The translations under genes were made by a program, and so were the position numbers. From Megalonaias nervosa (taxonomy: Eukaryota > Mollusca > Bivalvia > Unionida > Unionidae), in NCBI GenBank assembly GCA_016617855.1, contig JAECUM010016873.1, forward strand, positions 1 through 64,000: a DNA stretch of 64,000 nucleotides, written 5' to 3'. This document shows positions 45,268 through 55,470 of the stretch, one piece after another. Every line of letters begins with the position of its first letter. Position 1 is the stretch's first letter. The notes below the pieces were generated by a model, which saw nothing but the letters and a program-made list of their open reading frames with translations, was not told the origin of the DNA and ran no database searches.

Positions 45268-45585
45268 TTATGTACAAGTTTGTGTATTTACCTCTTCGCC
45301 GCATGGTAATAATAATTTTTTTGTAGTAGCTATCATAGCTCGTTCTGTTGGTGCAATATCTGATATTGCTCGTTTTATTTCTGCATTTGATGGTGGGCTG
45401 CCTTTAATTTTATCAGCTATCTTTTGTCCTACTGCGGTGCCAGCAGTGCTAGCAAAAACTTTACCTGCATCAAGTGCAATTGGTGCTACTTTACGTGCAA
45501 TTCCTGGGATGTTTTCAGCTATTTTTGCAAATATATTTCCAAAGAATCCACCCACAATTTTTCTTCTATAAACTTTTTTTCGTCT
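45268..45585 (-). CDS. pVI-like minor capsid protein
   Basis: An open frame of about 95-105 codons. A basic start (NKLRRKKVYRRKI) leads to GGFFGNIFAKIAENIPGIAR, an amphipathic/hydrophobic region, then ASTAGTAVGQKIADKIKG and a polar C-terminus. This basic-GGFF-hydrophobic layout is typical of pVI/pX-type internal capsid proteins in Polintons. The methionine before GGFF at 45555 is an inferred internal start; the true start may lie upstream, near 45585 or farther. It sits between the capsid and penton genes. Confidence 0.6.
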   Translation of the reverse strand, partial: RRKKVYRRKIVGGFFGNIFAKIAENIPGIARKVAPIALDAGKVFASTAGTAVGQKIADKIKGSPPSNAEIKRAISDIAPTERAMIATTKKLLLPCGEEVNTQTCT

Positions 45586-45628
45586 CAGCTTGTTATTAAA
45601 TTAGGTTTACAAAATTTATGTTGATGAC

Positions 45629-46368
45629 TTACGTCGTCGCTCTTAGATGTAAGTAATACGTTACAATCTCGTTAAGACCTATTTGTCGCCCAGACAGATC
45701 TGTTAGTTGCATTGTTATATTTGTGATCTGGTTTTCAGGAGTAATCGGATAATATATTATTTGTCGAGGAGTAATTTGCATCAGTGACCCAGGTGGAACA
45801 TCTGGTGAAAAACTATAGATCGTTTGACCTTGACTTCCCTTGGCTGAGTAAGCCCTAATGCAATAGAATAATTAATTAATATTGTGTTTACTTGTGTTAT
45901 GTTAACAGGCAGATCACCGTCATATGATATACTTTCTTCTGCAACACTGCCGTATTGTTGGTTTTTAAAGCCTAGCAGCAAATTAATACTGTTTATCTGT
46001 TGAAAAATCAATTATCAAATTATTTTTTAATGTGATTCTGGCTCATAGCATATTATAGTTCGGAGTTAACTCAAAATTGTCTGCGGCAGCTCCATTTTTT
46101 GTTATCAGCTCTTTTATTGTTTTGTTGAGATCAGTTACATTATATGCTTCCTGTGGTATTTTAACTGATACCCACACAGCAGGATTAAATGTAAAGTCGT
46201 CGTTGACATTTGTTTTAACATTTGCCATAGAATGCCATACTGTAGCAGAAATCATCTTATTTCGTACTGTTTACCAGGATCTAGTATTATTGGTGGATTA
46301 CAGTGGACAGAAACGTTTGTGCTGTCACTCGTTGTTTGTGACAAATCAAGCAATAATGTTGTTGACAT
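45629..46368 (-). pseudogene. mCP: Penton-like minor capsid protein (single jelly roll)
   Basis: It starts at ATG 46368 (MSTTLLLDLSQTTSDS), with VSVHCNPPIILDPGKQYEIR before a frameshift. The next frame contains MISATVWHSMANVKTN and VTDLNKTIKELI...FELTPNYNML. More shifts follow, and the C-terminal frame reads PGSLMQITPRQIIYYPI and LTDLSGRQIGLNEIVTYYLH to TAA 45629. The 'YE(V/I).. ATVW.S..N' block, the 'V.DLN..I' block and the terminal 'L.D..G..I.L.E..TYYLHL'-type end match adintovirus/Polinton penton proteins. At least three frameshifts. It forms the capsid vertices. Confidence 0.85.
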
Positions 46369-46381
46369 TATATTTATTTTG

Positions 46382-46602
46382 TTAGATAAGATCGCTATGT
46401 AAAATTTCGTATTCGGATGATGTTAGTAATCCGCTCGATCCAAGATTATCTAATATATCAATAATTTCGTTGTCGATTTCTGTACTTTCATTACCAGCTT
46501 CTTTTAATGTTATTAATAATATAAGTCTGTCAACCATCTCAGCGTTAGATGTAAAAATTTTCACACCTTTTCCAGTTCTTTCCTCGTAATCTTATATCTC
46601 AT
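46382..46602 (-). pseudogene. Small helical Polinton protein, frameshifted
   Basis: It starts with MRYKITRKELEKV, whose ATG overlaps the stop of the upstream gene, then meets TGA. The next frame continues as MVDRLILLITLKEAGNESTE, ending SSEYEILHSDLI at 46382. Helical composition and the position between the penton and the coiled-coil gene fit small Polinton virion or regulatory proteins with an '...AGN.S.EI.NEI.DI.D.L...G.LT..EY' layout. Function unknown. Confidence 0.55.
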
Positions 46603-47442
46603 TCTTTTTCATACTTATCAAATAGTCTTTTAAAAGACATGCTCTGCCATAATCGTTTGGTCTATTTCTGTACTGATCTGCTGTTTTATATAAATTTTGA
46701 GCAATAATTCCCTCTCTCATTATATCATGCAAGCGCAGTATTTCACCTTCTGTTGTAGCTTTTTTAATCACTTCTTCAGCTTCTAAGAAATCATCATATA
46801 TTTTTTAAAATATGTATTAGTTTATTGTAATCATCTTCTGACCATTCTTGAATGTTATTAAGATCGTTAAGTTTTTCACTTTCCAGATATTTTCATTTAA
46901 AAATCAGTAAGTTGTATTCTTTCCCTAGCATTTTTTCTCTAACATCTTATCTGTGATTTAATAGGCATCATTTCTATGGTAGCTTCAGTCATTCTTTTTT
47001 GTTCCTCAGCTAATTCTTTAGTTTGTCTTGACAAATTTCTATTAACCTCCTTAACTCGGCTGGATTAACCATCAGTCTTGCTATCGCATGTTGAAGTGCA
47101 AGAGGGTTGTTAATTAATCTGTCAAATTCAGCTTGTCGTGCAACAGGATCAGCAATGTTTATTACAAGTTCCTCTACAATTTTTTTAGTTTCCTCTTTTG
47201 ATCTTTCTCCTAGTAAACCTAACAAGCCTTTTTCTTGCACTTTTTTTTTGTTCTTCTAGAGATATTGTTGTCATTTCTGGTTGTTTGCCAAGTACTGCTT
47301 CAGTAACTGGTTTAAAAAATTTAGAAGTTTCTTCTTCCGCTTGAACTTGTCCACGCCGAGCTTCTTCCACTTTTTTCTTAAAAGCAGCTCAAGTTTCAAT
47401 GAACTTCTTTAGTAATTCAATTCTTTGTTGATGTTTGTCCAT
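46592..47442 (-). pseudogene. Long helical/coiled-coil Polinton protein, several frameshifts
   Basis: From ATG 47442 (MDKHQQRIELLKKFIET, TGA) the frames give KKVEEARRGQVQAEEETSKF, EERSKEETKKIVEEL-like helices and DPVARQAEFDRLINNPLALQ. They then give TKELAEEQKRMTEATIEMMP and finally FLEAEEVIKKATTEGEILRL and YRNRPNDYGRACLLKDYLIS to TAA 46592. I treat it as one gene because each piece ends where the next frame picks up, but two genes are possible. The charged heptad-like composition predicts a coiled coil. In related elements such a protein lies next to the ATPase and is assumed to be structural. Confidence 0.5.
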
Positions 47443-47474
47443 TGTTTATTTTTTATAAGCTCTACAAAATTCGT

Positions 47475-48154
47475 CTATAGAAATGTGTCAATACAACAAT
47501 GAAACATCTTAGCTGGATCAAGCACTAGTGTATCAAATAAAAAGAAATTGTATTCGTCTTTGGTTGCTCGATGATATAATTCAATAAATTTATCTTTTGT
47601 TACATCACCGCACTGCTCGTTTGCAATATTTCTCACATCAACATTATCTAGCCCTGGAAATAATACAAAACAACCCGTATTTCACAAAATAAATCTGTCG
47701 ACATTGTAAAACCCTTGCTCGAGATAAATTGAATTACATTTTTTGTTACGCAAAATGAAAAATACAACTTAATCTTATTTATCTCCTCGTTGTTTAGTGG
47801 AAAATCATCAAATACAATTATTTTATGCTCGGATGAATCAAGTTCATCAACTGGAACTAATTCCTCTGGTTGTTTGATCATAAATACGTTTTCACCAGCA
47901 CCAAGCTCATCATGAAGTTTATCGTTGTACTCGCTCAATAATTCATATTTATCCTGTTGTGGATTAATTGTGTAAATGTATACATGATCATAGTTAAAGT
48001 TGTCGTTGAGCAAAAGATTTAATAATAAATTTGTTTTACCCAATCCTGTATGACCAACAATAAGATAATGACAATCTGGAAGTTTGTTGTTGTGTTTATG
48101 CTTGATTAATCGTTCGGTATCAAAGTCTAATATCGACTTCGATGACTGCGTCAT
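47475..48154 (-). pseudogene. ATP: Genome packaging ATPase (FtsK/A32-like)
   Basis: ATG 48154 opens a 168-codon frame with the P-loop VGHTGLGKTNLLLNLLL (Walker A) near residue 31 and HKIIVFDDFPL (Walker B, two Asp) near residue 110. A frameshift near 47660 breaks the end. The other frame then continues as DVTKDKFIELYHRATKDEYN and FFLFDTLVLDPAKM to TAG 47475. This C-terminal FDT/FD-type ending is usual in Polinton ATPases. The enzyme would pump the element's DNA into capsids. Catalytic residues up to Walker B are intact. It is divergently transcribed from the fiber-like gene with only 38 bp between the starts. Confidence 0.92.
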
Positions 48155-48192
48155 TGTTGTTATATAATGTTATGTTATATAATTTACATAAT
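48155..48192. promoter_or_regulatory. Divergent AT-only spacer between ATPase and fiber-like gene
   Basis: Only 38 bp separate the two start codons. They include TGTTATATAATGTTATGTTA and TATAATTTACATAATATG. Palindromic TTATATAA-type motifs could serve both directions. This is an inference from layout. Confidence 0.4.
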
Positions 48193-49439
48193 ATGAGTTA
48201 TTACACAAAGTTTGGAACAGCACTTACAGGATCTGTTTCCGCTGACAAACCAACAATAACTGATACGTCATCATTCCTAAGAAAACCAGTGATACAATGA
48301 CAGGTCATTTATCGATGTCAAATCAAGGAGTACTTGGTTTAGAAGTAGATTATCCACCACCAAACATCTGATCTTACTCAAGCCATAAGTTACTCACAAC
48401 TAAAAACGATCGATAATAACAAACTATCATTGACAGCAGGAACGTTAAATGGTAACTTGGATATGTCAGGAAAAAAATTACAAATTTGGAAACCGCGTAT
48501 CCACCAGCAAACTTAAATCAAACCCAAGCGGTGAGTTACTTGCAGTTTAAGTATGTGGATAACAACAAGCTTGATAAAACCGGTGGAATGGTTACAGGTA
48601 ATATTAATATATTGAGTAAAAAAATTATTGGGTTGGAAACCACATATCCACCAGCAAATGTTGATAATACGTGTTGAGTTATGCGCAATTAAAATATGTT
48701 GACGATAACAAGCTTAATAAGACTGTCAATACAATGACAGGTAACCCTGTAATGAGCAATAACTCAAAAATACCTGAATTACCGATAACCTCACCTCCAG
48801 CTGATGATACTGATGTTATTAGTTATGCTCAGTTAAAAGGAGCACTTGCCTCCGTATCTAAGACAATCCAGTAGACCAATGTCAGGCAGCATAAATATGA
48901 GAAACAATAAAATAACAACAACATATGTTCCAGTTGACCCTAATGATCTGACAAATAAAGCGTATGTTGATAGTTTATCTGGTGGTAGTGTAAAATGAAC
49001 CAAAAGCAATGTTGGGTATTCTCCAACATTTGATAACTGAGTTGGGTTTGAGGAGAGCGCATCAACACATTATCCTGAAAATTATCCTCATCACGCTTTC
49101 TCTGATAGACAAGAATGGACAACTAATGGAGAAAACAAAGACTTCTGGATTAAAATTAAATGTCCCGTTGCAGTTGCTATTTGGCAATTTCATTTGTGCG
49201 GCCGATTAAACTCTAGTGTTGGTTGAATTTATAATTGGCAATTGGAAGGATCAAACGATGATATCAACTGGACAACATTGTATAGTACAGCAAAGATGTA
49301 TATTTCAACAACACAATACTTTACAATTCCAACTGCGAATACTGTTAACAAGAACTTTTATTTTCGAATTTATGTTGTCGAAGTTGAAAGTCCGTTTCCA
49401 GGATTGACAGCATTTCAAATATACACACTCGATAATTAA
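48193..49439 (+). pseudogene. Fiber-like protein: shaft repeats and discoidin-like (F5/8C) C-terminal domain
   Basis: ATG 48193 starts MSYYTKFGTALTGSVSADKP. About five diverged ~45-residue units follow, each with a MTGN-type turn, a short MS-x-KKI strand, a YPPA segment, then SYAQLKYVDDNKL and K(T/S). This layout resembles the collagen-free shaft repeats of phage and giant-virus tail fibers. The last part (49040-49437) contains EWTTNGENKDFWIKIKCPVA, WQLEGSNDDINWTTLYST and NKNFYFRIYVVEVES, the hallmarks of a galactose-binding/discoidin fold. So the protein looks like a trimeric attachment fiber with a carbohydrate- or lipid-binding tip. Several frameshifts and stops (for example after PVIQ, after PPPNI, near 48680 and near 49230) inactivate it. 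It is divergent from the ATPase. Confidence 0.8.
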
Positions 49440-49463
49440 ATTTAATCTAACGTTGTAAAATAA

Positions 49464-50258
49464 ATGTCAGAACTAGCAATCATAACCATTGCAAGAGAAT
49501 TTTACAATGATATTTTTAAACCCAACATATATTTTGTTACACCAGACGTTGGCATTAAATCACAAACTACTGATAAAATCAATAGTACGAAAAGAACTAA
49601 ATTTAATTCGATAAACAATCAGCAAGCCAATTATCAGAAAGTGAAAATAATTTTGTTTACGTCATGCATATGCAAGGACCACAACTAATAGAAGCAATAG
49701 AAAACTTTGATATCATAACAAATACTGTCATCCTGATGATTGTCTAGAAGAGCAAAAACAAGTTAAAACCCTTCTAAAAAAAATACTGCTCAAGCTCAGC
49801 AAGGAAAATATTGATACAATAATTCAATCAGATCTAATAAAAGCATGATCTTATGGTGGAAAAGCGCAGGAAGAAAAACGAATAAATGATAATCATGATC
49901 GTCTCAACAAGCTAGCGGAATCTAAAATATTAAAATTAAAAAGAAACAGAAGTTACATGATAGTTTTTCAAAACGAGAAATTTTGAAGCATCTTCGAATG
50001 TACTACCATGACATGGAAACCCTAGTTAAAATCGCTAGTACAGCAGATACAATGTTAATTATTAAAGTGTACTCAAATGCAATTCTACCAATGATACGTG
50101 AAGAACCTAAATTTGATCAGATTATTGTTAACAACTCTCTAGAGATAATCAAAAATCTTAACGAGGAAATCGATAATTTCAGTGATGTCGAGCGAGAAAA
50201 GTTTTTTAAAGAAGTTAAATCAGCAAGGTTGAAAAAATATATTGATTGTTTACTATGA
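49464..50258 (+). pseudogene. Polinton gene of unknown function, frameshifted
   Basis: ATG 49464 begins MSELAIITIAREFYNDIFKP and NIYFVTPDVGIKSQT. A shift near 49635 leads to FVYVMHMQGPQLIEAIENFD. Later frames give KLAESKILKLK and an intact tail 49983-50258 with MYYHDMETLVKIASTADTML and NSLEIIKNLNEEIDNFSDVE. The protein is predominantly helical and polar. No family recognised. It follows the fiber-like gene by 24 bp in the same direction, so it may share its transcript. Confidence 0.5.
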
Positions 50259-50776
50259 CATCAGCGATGGAGATGATTTTCCACTTCCATCGCTCCAACG
50301 CTCTAGACAATTATCATTACGAAATTATTACAATGAAGTTGAGAAAATACGAAACCATACGAAAATTTAATGTTAAAAGTAGCTTCTGTTATTGGTTTTC
50401 TCATAACTGATAGAGACATACTCCAAAAATTAATGCTAAAAAAATTTCAGTCGCATACGCAATCATCAGACAACATCTTGTACTAAAAAATTTAACATTG
50501 GATCATATAAGCTTGGTACTTGGGTTTATTGATGAAACAGAAAGAGAATACGGTAATTTGGTAAATAAAAACAGATTTTATGAACATGTAGTAAGATACG
50601 TGTTTGATTCCTACAGTTGGTTAAAGAAAAATGAGGTATTAACAGATGTATGATATAAGGATACTTCGTCACATGTTTATGACAAGTATTGAGATTTTAT
50701 AGCTGATCTTAACAATAATAAGTTTCGTGAGTCTCTTGATTCGATTGTTGGTACTAGAGTTTTTAATATTGTATAA
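50255..50776 (+). pseudogene. Polinton gene of unknown function, frameshifted
   Basis: Frames give DISDGDDFPLPSLQRSRQLS and RNYYNEVEKIRN, then after a shift SVAYAIIRQHLVLKN and LDHISLVLGFIDETEREYGN, then LVNKNRFYEHVVRYVFDSYS and a TGA before YKD. The frame ends near RESLDSIVGTRVFNIV at TAA 50776. It overlaps the stop of the gene before it. Helical, moderately basic; no domain recognised. Confidence 0.45.
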
Positions 50777-50799
50777 AAATTGTAAAAAAATATAGTATA

Positions 50800-51298
50800 A
50801 TGAAAAAACAGATCATCGATTTCAATCATATTTCAGAGACAATTCCGAAACAAGATGTGGACGCACTAATGCAATATTACAAATTTTATCATAAAAACCT
50901 TTGGTGTGTAAAACAATGTTACAAGTATTAAATTTGAATTCTTCGAGTAATATCATATTTACCACTGCTAATGACTGGCTCTGGTATAATCTCAAGTGGA
51001 GCATCATTAAACCCGTTTTTGTTAATAATATCAGGTGTTGGTGTTTCTCTTGCAACAGCGTGTAAAAAAATTGAGCCTCGACTTGAGACTAAAAAAGATG
51101 CATGTAAAACAGCAAGTATCACTTATAAAAAAATTACTTGATCAGACACGATCTTATTTGCGAGGCATAAAATATGATATGGATGATTTAATACGTGAGT
51201 TTCGTATTACTGACAGTATGTTAACAGAGATTCTACCAATGAGAGTTAGCAGATATGAAAATAATTATCAAAATAAGTATGGTGATGATAGGGTATGA
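50800..51298 (+). pseudogene. Membrane-segment plus coiled-coil protein, frameshifted (unknown function)
   Basis: ATG 50800 lies inside TATAGTATAATG and starts MKKQIIDFNHISETIPKQDV. After TAA the next frame holds a hydrophobic, glycine/serine-rich segment (LLMTGSGIISSGASLNPFLL; IISGVGVSLATACKKIEP), which predicts one or two membrane helices. A final shift gives SYLRGIKYDMDDLIREFRIT to TGA 51298. A similar order (short head, hydrophobic hairpin, charged helix) is common in terminal genes of Polinton-related elements, but its function is not known to me. It ends 37 bp before the right terminal repeat. Confidence 0.5.
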
Positions 51299-51334
51299 AA
51301 TTTTGTCAAAACTTTATAAAATAATCCAACAAAT

Positions 51335-51489
51335 TTTTTTAATCTAAACTTTAGAAATAAAATCAACCCCTCTGCTCCCCCCCCCCCGTTGTTGTCGGAT
51401 GGGTTGGGGTGGTCTGGGGTGGTGGGATGAACTGAAATCATTTAAAGAAAGGGGGTCTTGGTCTAGAATCCTTGTTTTCCTCTACTACT
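51335..51489. repeat. Polinton right terminal inverted repeat
   Basis: Inverted copy of 36894-37028, slightly longer because of a duplicated GGTTGGGGTGGTCTGGGGTGG block and a run of C at 51370-51387. It ends CCTCTACTACT. Confidence 0.93.
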
Positions 51490-51494
51490 GAAGC
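51490..51494. repeat. Polinton target-site duplication, right copy (GAAGC)
   Basis: Identical to 36889-36893. Confidence 0.8.
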
Positions 51495-52974
51495 CGTAAA
51501 GTTTATATAAAATGCACTGAAATTTATCTATTGTTACATAAACAAATTCTTTGTCCATATTGACAAACCATCTTAATAGTGCATTGTTATATCATAATCC
51601 TCTTATGTTGACATCTAGCATGCGTACTGTATGTTTTGAGTTATCCGCTTTTTTCAACTTTACATTTCTGGTAGCAGAGATCAACTGGATAAGGCATTAT
51701 CTCATAATCTATCTTTCGTTGGATTTTCGACTGCTCGCTAGTAATTAATATATTTACATAGACTGACATTTGTATGTGGATGGTAAGTAAAATTCCTCTT
51801 CTTTTCACTCAGAATTAAATCCTTCAGAACATTCACATTTTCTGTAGTAATCCCTGTCATCAGACCAGAACACCTGCGTCTCTATCGTCGATTGACCCTT
51901 TCTTTAAATTTCTGACGCATGCGTGGAAGGCAGCATCACTCCACTACCAAATAAATGAAAAAAAAAAAAAAAAAAAAAAAAGCTCTCACTTGTCTATTCA
52001 ATAGGCAGGGAGGAACAGTAACTACAATTGACCATACGACGGCCAATTCATTTAAAACAAAAATGTACCCAGATAAAATAGTAGCTGAAATTTCAAAGAA
52101 AACATTACCTTTGAAGCACCGATTGTTATGAAAACGTACTAAGCAAATGGGAAAAAAATCAGTCTCAATCATGCAATACAATTTTTTGATGTTGCCGCCA
52201 CAATAAGAAACGGGCATTTCTTTGGTTCTCCAAAGCTGTCCTTTAGCAGTGACTTCAATAACTCATGCACCCTTCATCAAAGAAAGCCGACTAAAATCTT
52301 CAATAAAAACAAAGAACCTTTCTTCAAAGGAAGTCATTACCGAACTTAAATAAAAGCAATGGAATCTGATGGATTGTTTCATTTTCCAACGTGACTGGAA
52401 CATTTTTACTGAGCCGTGAAAGTTTACTTTTTACAGGAAAAAAGTTTATGCTTACGAACTCTACCGATGGCGCTTAAAACGCAAACTTTTACCAACTTCG
52501 GACGTACTGAAAAGTAAATGTGCTTCATCATTCGTTACGTGACTGTGCTACTTTTTTTCCCACTGAATTCAGACCTATATGACCTGTGACAAACTAATTG
52601 AATATTTTAAATGTGTGTGTGTGCTTATTTTAGATGGAATTACTTGTATTGTGGATTCAATGCATGCGACGTGATTTGTGGGTGAGTACACGGCGTTGAT
52701 ATACTTTATTCATTGCTATGCATTAGACATGTATATATAAACAGTATACATGTATATGTACCAATGCGTGGTTCTCTGAATAAAGTAAAATATTATAAAT
52801 GCCTTCTCTGTTTTCACTACAGGTGTATTTCTCATTTAATATACATTGATTTAAGATGATAACTGTGCCAATGAAGCACATACTTTTGCGATCACATTTA
52901 TTACCTACCCCCACCCCTGCACATTTTTTCGGGTACATGCATCATTTTCTTCTGCTAACTCACCTGGTTGCTTA
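51495..52974. other. Unassigned AT-rich stretch to the right of the Polinton
   Basis: Contains a run of A at 51957-51980. No gene recognised. It could be the interior of the Tigger-like element whose right end is at 53047. Confidence 0.35.
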
Positions 52975-53047
52975 TAACACGGTTCGGTCTATAGCACGGT
53001 CAGGTTCTATGGCTCCCAACTACTGTGTTATAGCGGGGTCACACTGT
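52975..53047. mobile_element. Right end of a Tigger-like element
   Basis: Read in reverse it starts CAGTGTGACCCCGCTATAAC and is flanked by TA, matching the inverted end at 36421. Both ends carry further CACGGTTC/TATAGCACGG blocks. Confidence 0.65.
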
Positions 53048-53433
53048 ATTAGTAGTAGTAGAAACCAAAGAATTACCATGGTTACTATACTGACTTTGAC
53101 CTTTCATCTTAGCCTCAGATTCATTAGAGAGCTACCCAAGTATCATCTACCAATGAAAGTTTATGAAAATCTGACCAAGGGAATCTGACTTGTCATGCAG
53201 AAAGGAAAATTATATTTTCAGCCCCAGTGACATTGAAATTAGACCTAATAGCCCCCAAATCAACTGGCTACAGCCGCTACCCCCATATATGGCATATACG
53301 AAGTTCGTGGAGAAAAATGGACAGCAAAGAATAGTTATCAGGTTGAAACTACCTCATCTACAGATGTATGGATATATGGATGTAGACAGATAGACATTAT
53401 TAATGCAACTATTGCTTTACAGACACACCTTTT

Positions 53434-53640
53434 GGGGGCCCCAGGTGGCCAAGTGGTCTAAAATGCTTGCTTCTAACAGTCAATGCCATCGCACCTCTGT
53501 CTGTGTGGGTCTGAGTCCTGGGCTCAGCCAATGTGGGTATGTAAGAAAGCTTGCCTGTTGGTGAGTCTTACTTGGATTTTCCTGGGTTTTTCCTCCACCA
53601 TATACAGCCATGTACAGAAAAATGGCATTAAACCAAAAAA
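53434..53640 (+). mobile_element. tRNA-Leu-like SINE (family C)
   Basis: The head GGTGGCCAAGTGGTCTAAAA is A-box/Leu-like, and GGGTCTGAGTCCTGG serves as a diverged B box. The body ends ACCATATACAGCCATGTACA, AAAAATGGCATTAAACC and A-rich. Partial copies at 18521-18650 and 60180-60315. It lies 50 bp from a host exon. Confidence 0.8.
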
Positions 53641-53661
53641 ACAACTACACGCCTTTGGTCA

Positions 53662-53856
<195 letters not shown>

Positions 53857-54119
53857 TTACCATATTTATCTGCATAAAACAAACACACAAAACTGTAAAC
53901 AGCATAAAAATCCAGATTTGCTATTGTATAATGATCAAGGAACTTCTGGTTTTGCTTCACATGACAAAAAGACCAACAGCAGAGACTGAGATCTAACACT
54001 GCATAATGAGCAAGTAGACCAGAAACTTCATTGTTTTCTTGGCATGAAAAGAATAAACAAACAGCAGAAATCAATATTTGCTGCTGCATAAGTGCACTGT
54101 ATCAGGTTGTGTGCCATGT

Positions 54120-55129
54120 TGCTTGAAATTACAAGTATAGGCTATCTGCTGTACCTTAACATCTTGAAATGTACAAGACAAATATAAAAATTTTAACGTT
54201 TTATTGTCTTGTAAATACATACTTAGTGCATACATATTAAAAGTGATTAAAATACTTGTTTAACAAATTATGTTCTTTATAATTATCTTTTTTAAAATGT
54301 GTCCCACACAACTTGTCCCCTCAGAGGGAAAAGCCAGCAATATGGATTACCCAGACTAGTTATAGTATCCATGTGCTTTTACTGCATGAACTTCAATCCC
54401 ATGCATGTCATGGCAAGTGACAGCCAATCACATGCTGTCTTTGTGCTGTTAAATATGAGTAACACCTGTGTGGCAATTCCTTCAAAGTGTTTGTTTGTGA
54501 ACTAGTGAAGTATGTGGTACAACATTTTTTTAAATAGAAAATCAGGAAAAAAATGATGGAAAAATCATATAGTAGTTTGTACAAAAATAATTTAAATAGT
54601 GGGTTATAACTCTCTAGGCCTTAAATACTTGTATAAAACTAAATTTTATGGCCAGACATAGTACAGCAAATAGACTTAATAATGAAGTGTTGAATGTGAA
54701 ATACTGGGGCATCATGCAATGGTGGATCTGTATCTATGCTGTTTATAGTTGGGTATCTGATGTATATTAGCAAATACTGTAAATGGAGAATGAGTTTGTG
54801 AAAGGAGACAAAGGTGGTAGATCATCTTGTCAATAAAAGCCCTGATGACATAGCAGCAGCACACTTGCTCGGTTCCTCTTTTGTCCATGGTTCAATGCCA
54901 TGAATCAAGCATGTGAAAAGGTACAAGATCTCTTATCTAAGATTGGTGGTTTTCACAAACTTCTCCAGTTCTCTCCATGTCAAAGACCACCTTATAACAA
55001 CATATATTCCAGGAAGAGTACTTTTTGTAAATTAATAAAATTTGTTAGATTCACAAGAAATCAAATGTAAACTTTTCATCTCTTTATTTTACATAAAGTT
55101 ATGGATGTATAAAATGTGGGAAACTACTA
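54120..55129. other. Unassigned intronic stretch
   Basis: No element or exon recognised. Confidence 0.45.
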
Positions 55130-55470
55130 CTACACTCCCTCACTATAAGACCCCACATTACAACACCATTCCAGTTACAAAGTGAGTAATATGAAATCCA
55201 TGATGTATTTCATTATAAGGTGGTCTCACTATAACACAGCATACTCCATGGTTCCCATGGATAGTATTATAACAAGGGAGTACTATGTGTATATAATGTA
55301 ATTCATTACATGGTGGTCTCACTATAAGGGGTTTACTCCATCACTCCCATGAACAACATTTTGATGAGAGTACTTTATATGTAGAATGTACTTCATTACA
55401 TGGTACTCTCACTGTAAGGGGGTATACTCTATGGTTCCCACGGACAGTATTCAACAAGTGATACTGTATT
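55130..55470. repeat. Degenerate ~100-bp repeat with Tigger-like motifs
   Basis: Four loose copies of CTCACTATAAGGGGGTATACTC, then CATGGTTCCCATGGACAGTA and CAAGGGAGTACT, starting near 55137, 55212, 55317 and 55407. 'Octet' GTTATAAC-like pieces suggest origin from Tigger-like termini. Confidence 0.55.

Larger units (their letters stand above)
36894..51489. mobile_element. Polinton/Maverick (adintovirus-like) endogenous element, 14.6 kb
   Basis: It is bounded by inverted repeats that begin AGTAGTAGAGGAAAACAAGG on each strand and by the duplicated GAAGC. The 5'-AG start is typical of Polintons. Inside are recognisable remains of family B DNA polymerase, retroviral-type integrase, adenain-like cysteine protease, packaging ATPase, double-jelly-roll major capsid and penton-like minor capsid proteins. 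This is the defining Polinton/adintovirus gene set. In addition it carries an HNH endonuclease, a PLA2-like segment, a fiber-like protein and several small virion-type proteins. Three transcription blocks (minus, minus, plus) are separated by short AT-rich divergent promoters. Most genes are broken. The element lies in an intron of the RSPRY1-like gene. The capsid block is in the host gene's sense direction. Confidence 0.96.

Noticed and set aside
36894..51489. Free virus or assembly contamination
   Set aside because: Target duplication, flanking host exons in phase on both sides, and extensive gene decay argue for an old chromosomal insertion.
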